From Lachnospiraceae bacterium (GTDB lineage Bacteria; Bacillota; Clostridia; Lachnospirales; Lachnospiraceae): a stretch of DNA of 7,083 nt. The stretch spans positions 1-7,083 of the forward strand of contig JAAVAF010000114.1 of NCBI GenBank assembly GCA_014804225.1, given 5' to 3'. The position numbers were made by a program, and so were the translations under genes. Positions 6,484 through 7,083 of this stretch are shown piece by piece (the first letter of the stretch is position 1; every line of letters begins with the position of its first letter). The notes beneath the pieces were generated by a model. The model saw only the letters and a list, made by a program, of their open reading frames with translations. It was not told the DNA's origin and ran no database searches.

Positions 6484-7041
6484 ATGTATATTGATCATTT
6501 TAAACATGACGATAACTGGCAGGATATCAAAGATTCTACGATGAACACCATAGGAAAGACAACTGGAAAATATCCTGATTCGGAATGGAAGAGAAGACTG
6601 ATCATGTCAGAACATTCTCCGATTCGGCGCATGAAATTTTATTGGCGCTGGAAGGATTTAAAGTCGTGGGTGAGTGTACATATGGTAAGGCATAAAATCG
6701 GCATTGAGCACTGGGTTTCGACGCAGAGAAGCGATCGAACGGGCGTGAATCGTGATGAACTGCCACAGGGAGCGCTTGTAAACCATGCGTGCGAGGCGGA
6801 TGCGCAAGCGCTTATTAATATCAGCAGAAAGCGTTTATGTGCGTGTGCCAGTCAGGAAACAAGAGAGGCATGGCAGCTTGTAAAAGAGGAAATTGAAAAG
6901 ACTGAGCCTGAGCTTGCAAGCTGCATGGTCAAAGAATGCATTTACCGTGGTTTCTGTCCCGAGATGTTTTCTTGCGGGTACTATAAGACGGAGGCGTTTG
7001 CAAAAGAGCTTGCGGAATACCGTGAGGGGATAAATAATTAA
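6484..7041 (+). CDS. Compact ThyX-like protein (FAD-dependent thymidylate synthase family), activity uncertain
   Basis: A 185-residue soluble protein resembling ThyX, which methylates dUMP to dTMP using methylene-tetrahydrofolate, FAD and NADPH. The ThyX signature RHRx7S appears as RHK(69-71)x7Ser79. HSPIR (44-48) sits where ThyX has its SPxEH-type segment, an LP pair (93-94) where ThyX has LP before its YTR segment, and RKRLCACASQETR (115-127) where ThyX has its LR...AQ.EI segment. Compared with T. maritima ThyX as I recall it, the loop between the signature and the LP is about 50 residues shorter. The usual His after SPxE is Arg49, and the usual Arg of YTR is Asn100. Arg117 matches the conserved dUMP-binding Arg. 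Cysteines at 147, 152, 158 and 164 form a C-terminal cluster. Similar short proteins are, from memory, found in Clostridia and their phages. AAGGAG at 6471-6476 lies seven bases upstream of the ATG. Whether it still makes dTMP is unclear. Confidence 0.85.
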   Translation: MYIDHFKHDDNWQDIKDSTMNTIGKTTGKYPDSEWKRRLIMSEHSPIRRMKFYWRWKDLKSWVSVHMVRHKIGIEHWVSTQRSDRTGVNRDELPQGALVNHACEADAQALINISRKRLCACASQETREAWQLVKEEIEKTEPELASCMVKECIYRGFCPEMFSCGYYKTEAFAKELAEYREGINN

Positions 7042-7053
7042 AATAAATCAATA

Positions 7054-7077
7054 AAAATGATTAATTTTAATCCTTTT
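7054..7077 (+). repeat. A/T-rich inverted repeat after the last gene
   Basis: AAAA-t-GATTAA, TT, TTAATC-c-TTTT form an imperfect dyad starting 13 bases after the stop of the ThyX-like gene. The stem is almost all A/T with a mismatch, so it is too weak for a confident intrinsic terminator, although its place at the end of the cluster fits one. The window ends six bases later. Confidence 0.3.
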
Positions 7078-7083
7078 CAAAAT

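Overview
The window looks like chromosomal DNA of a low-to-moderate GC Clostridia bacterium, most likely Lachnospiraceae. This is inferred from the style of the proteins (acidic, Lys/Glu-rich), the strong AGGAGG-type ribosome binding sites and the gene content, not from any marker gene. All seven genes lie on the + strand. The gaps between them are 17, 16, 26, 75, 17 and 65 bases, so they form one tight cluster that could be a single transcription unit or two. I see no mobile element, tRNA, rRNA, CRISPR array or strong terminator.

Region 1 (64-2855) holds two housekeeping phosphate/nucleotide genes. The first is a complete polyphosphate kinase (ppk1) with all its catalytic residues. The second is a complete Maf nucleotide pyrophosphatase of the dTTP/UTP (YhdE) type.

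Region 2 (2872-5210) holds two genes of unknown role. One encodes a very acidic 87-residue protein. The other encodes a 682-residue protein that starts at GTG and appears to be built from about four diverged SseB-like domains plus a C-terminal helical segment.

Region 3 (5286-6418) is a cell-shape/envelope module. It has a membrane-anchored coiled-coil protein with a LytM (M23)-like domain that has lost its zinc ligands, followed at once by a bactofilin, a polymer-forming cytoskeletal protein. M23 proteins paired with bactofilins are known in several bacteria. What stands out here is that the M23 partner looks catalytically dead.

Region 4 (6484-7041) encodes a compact 185-residue ThyX-like protein. 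It keeps an RHKx7S version of the ThyX signature but lacks several usual active-site residues and carries a cysteine cluster near its C-terminus.

The best candidates for something undescribed are the degenerate LytM/bactofilin pair, the multi-SseB protein with its acidic neighbour, and the compact ThyX-like protein. None of these amounts to a demonstrated new system from sequence alone.
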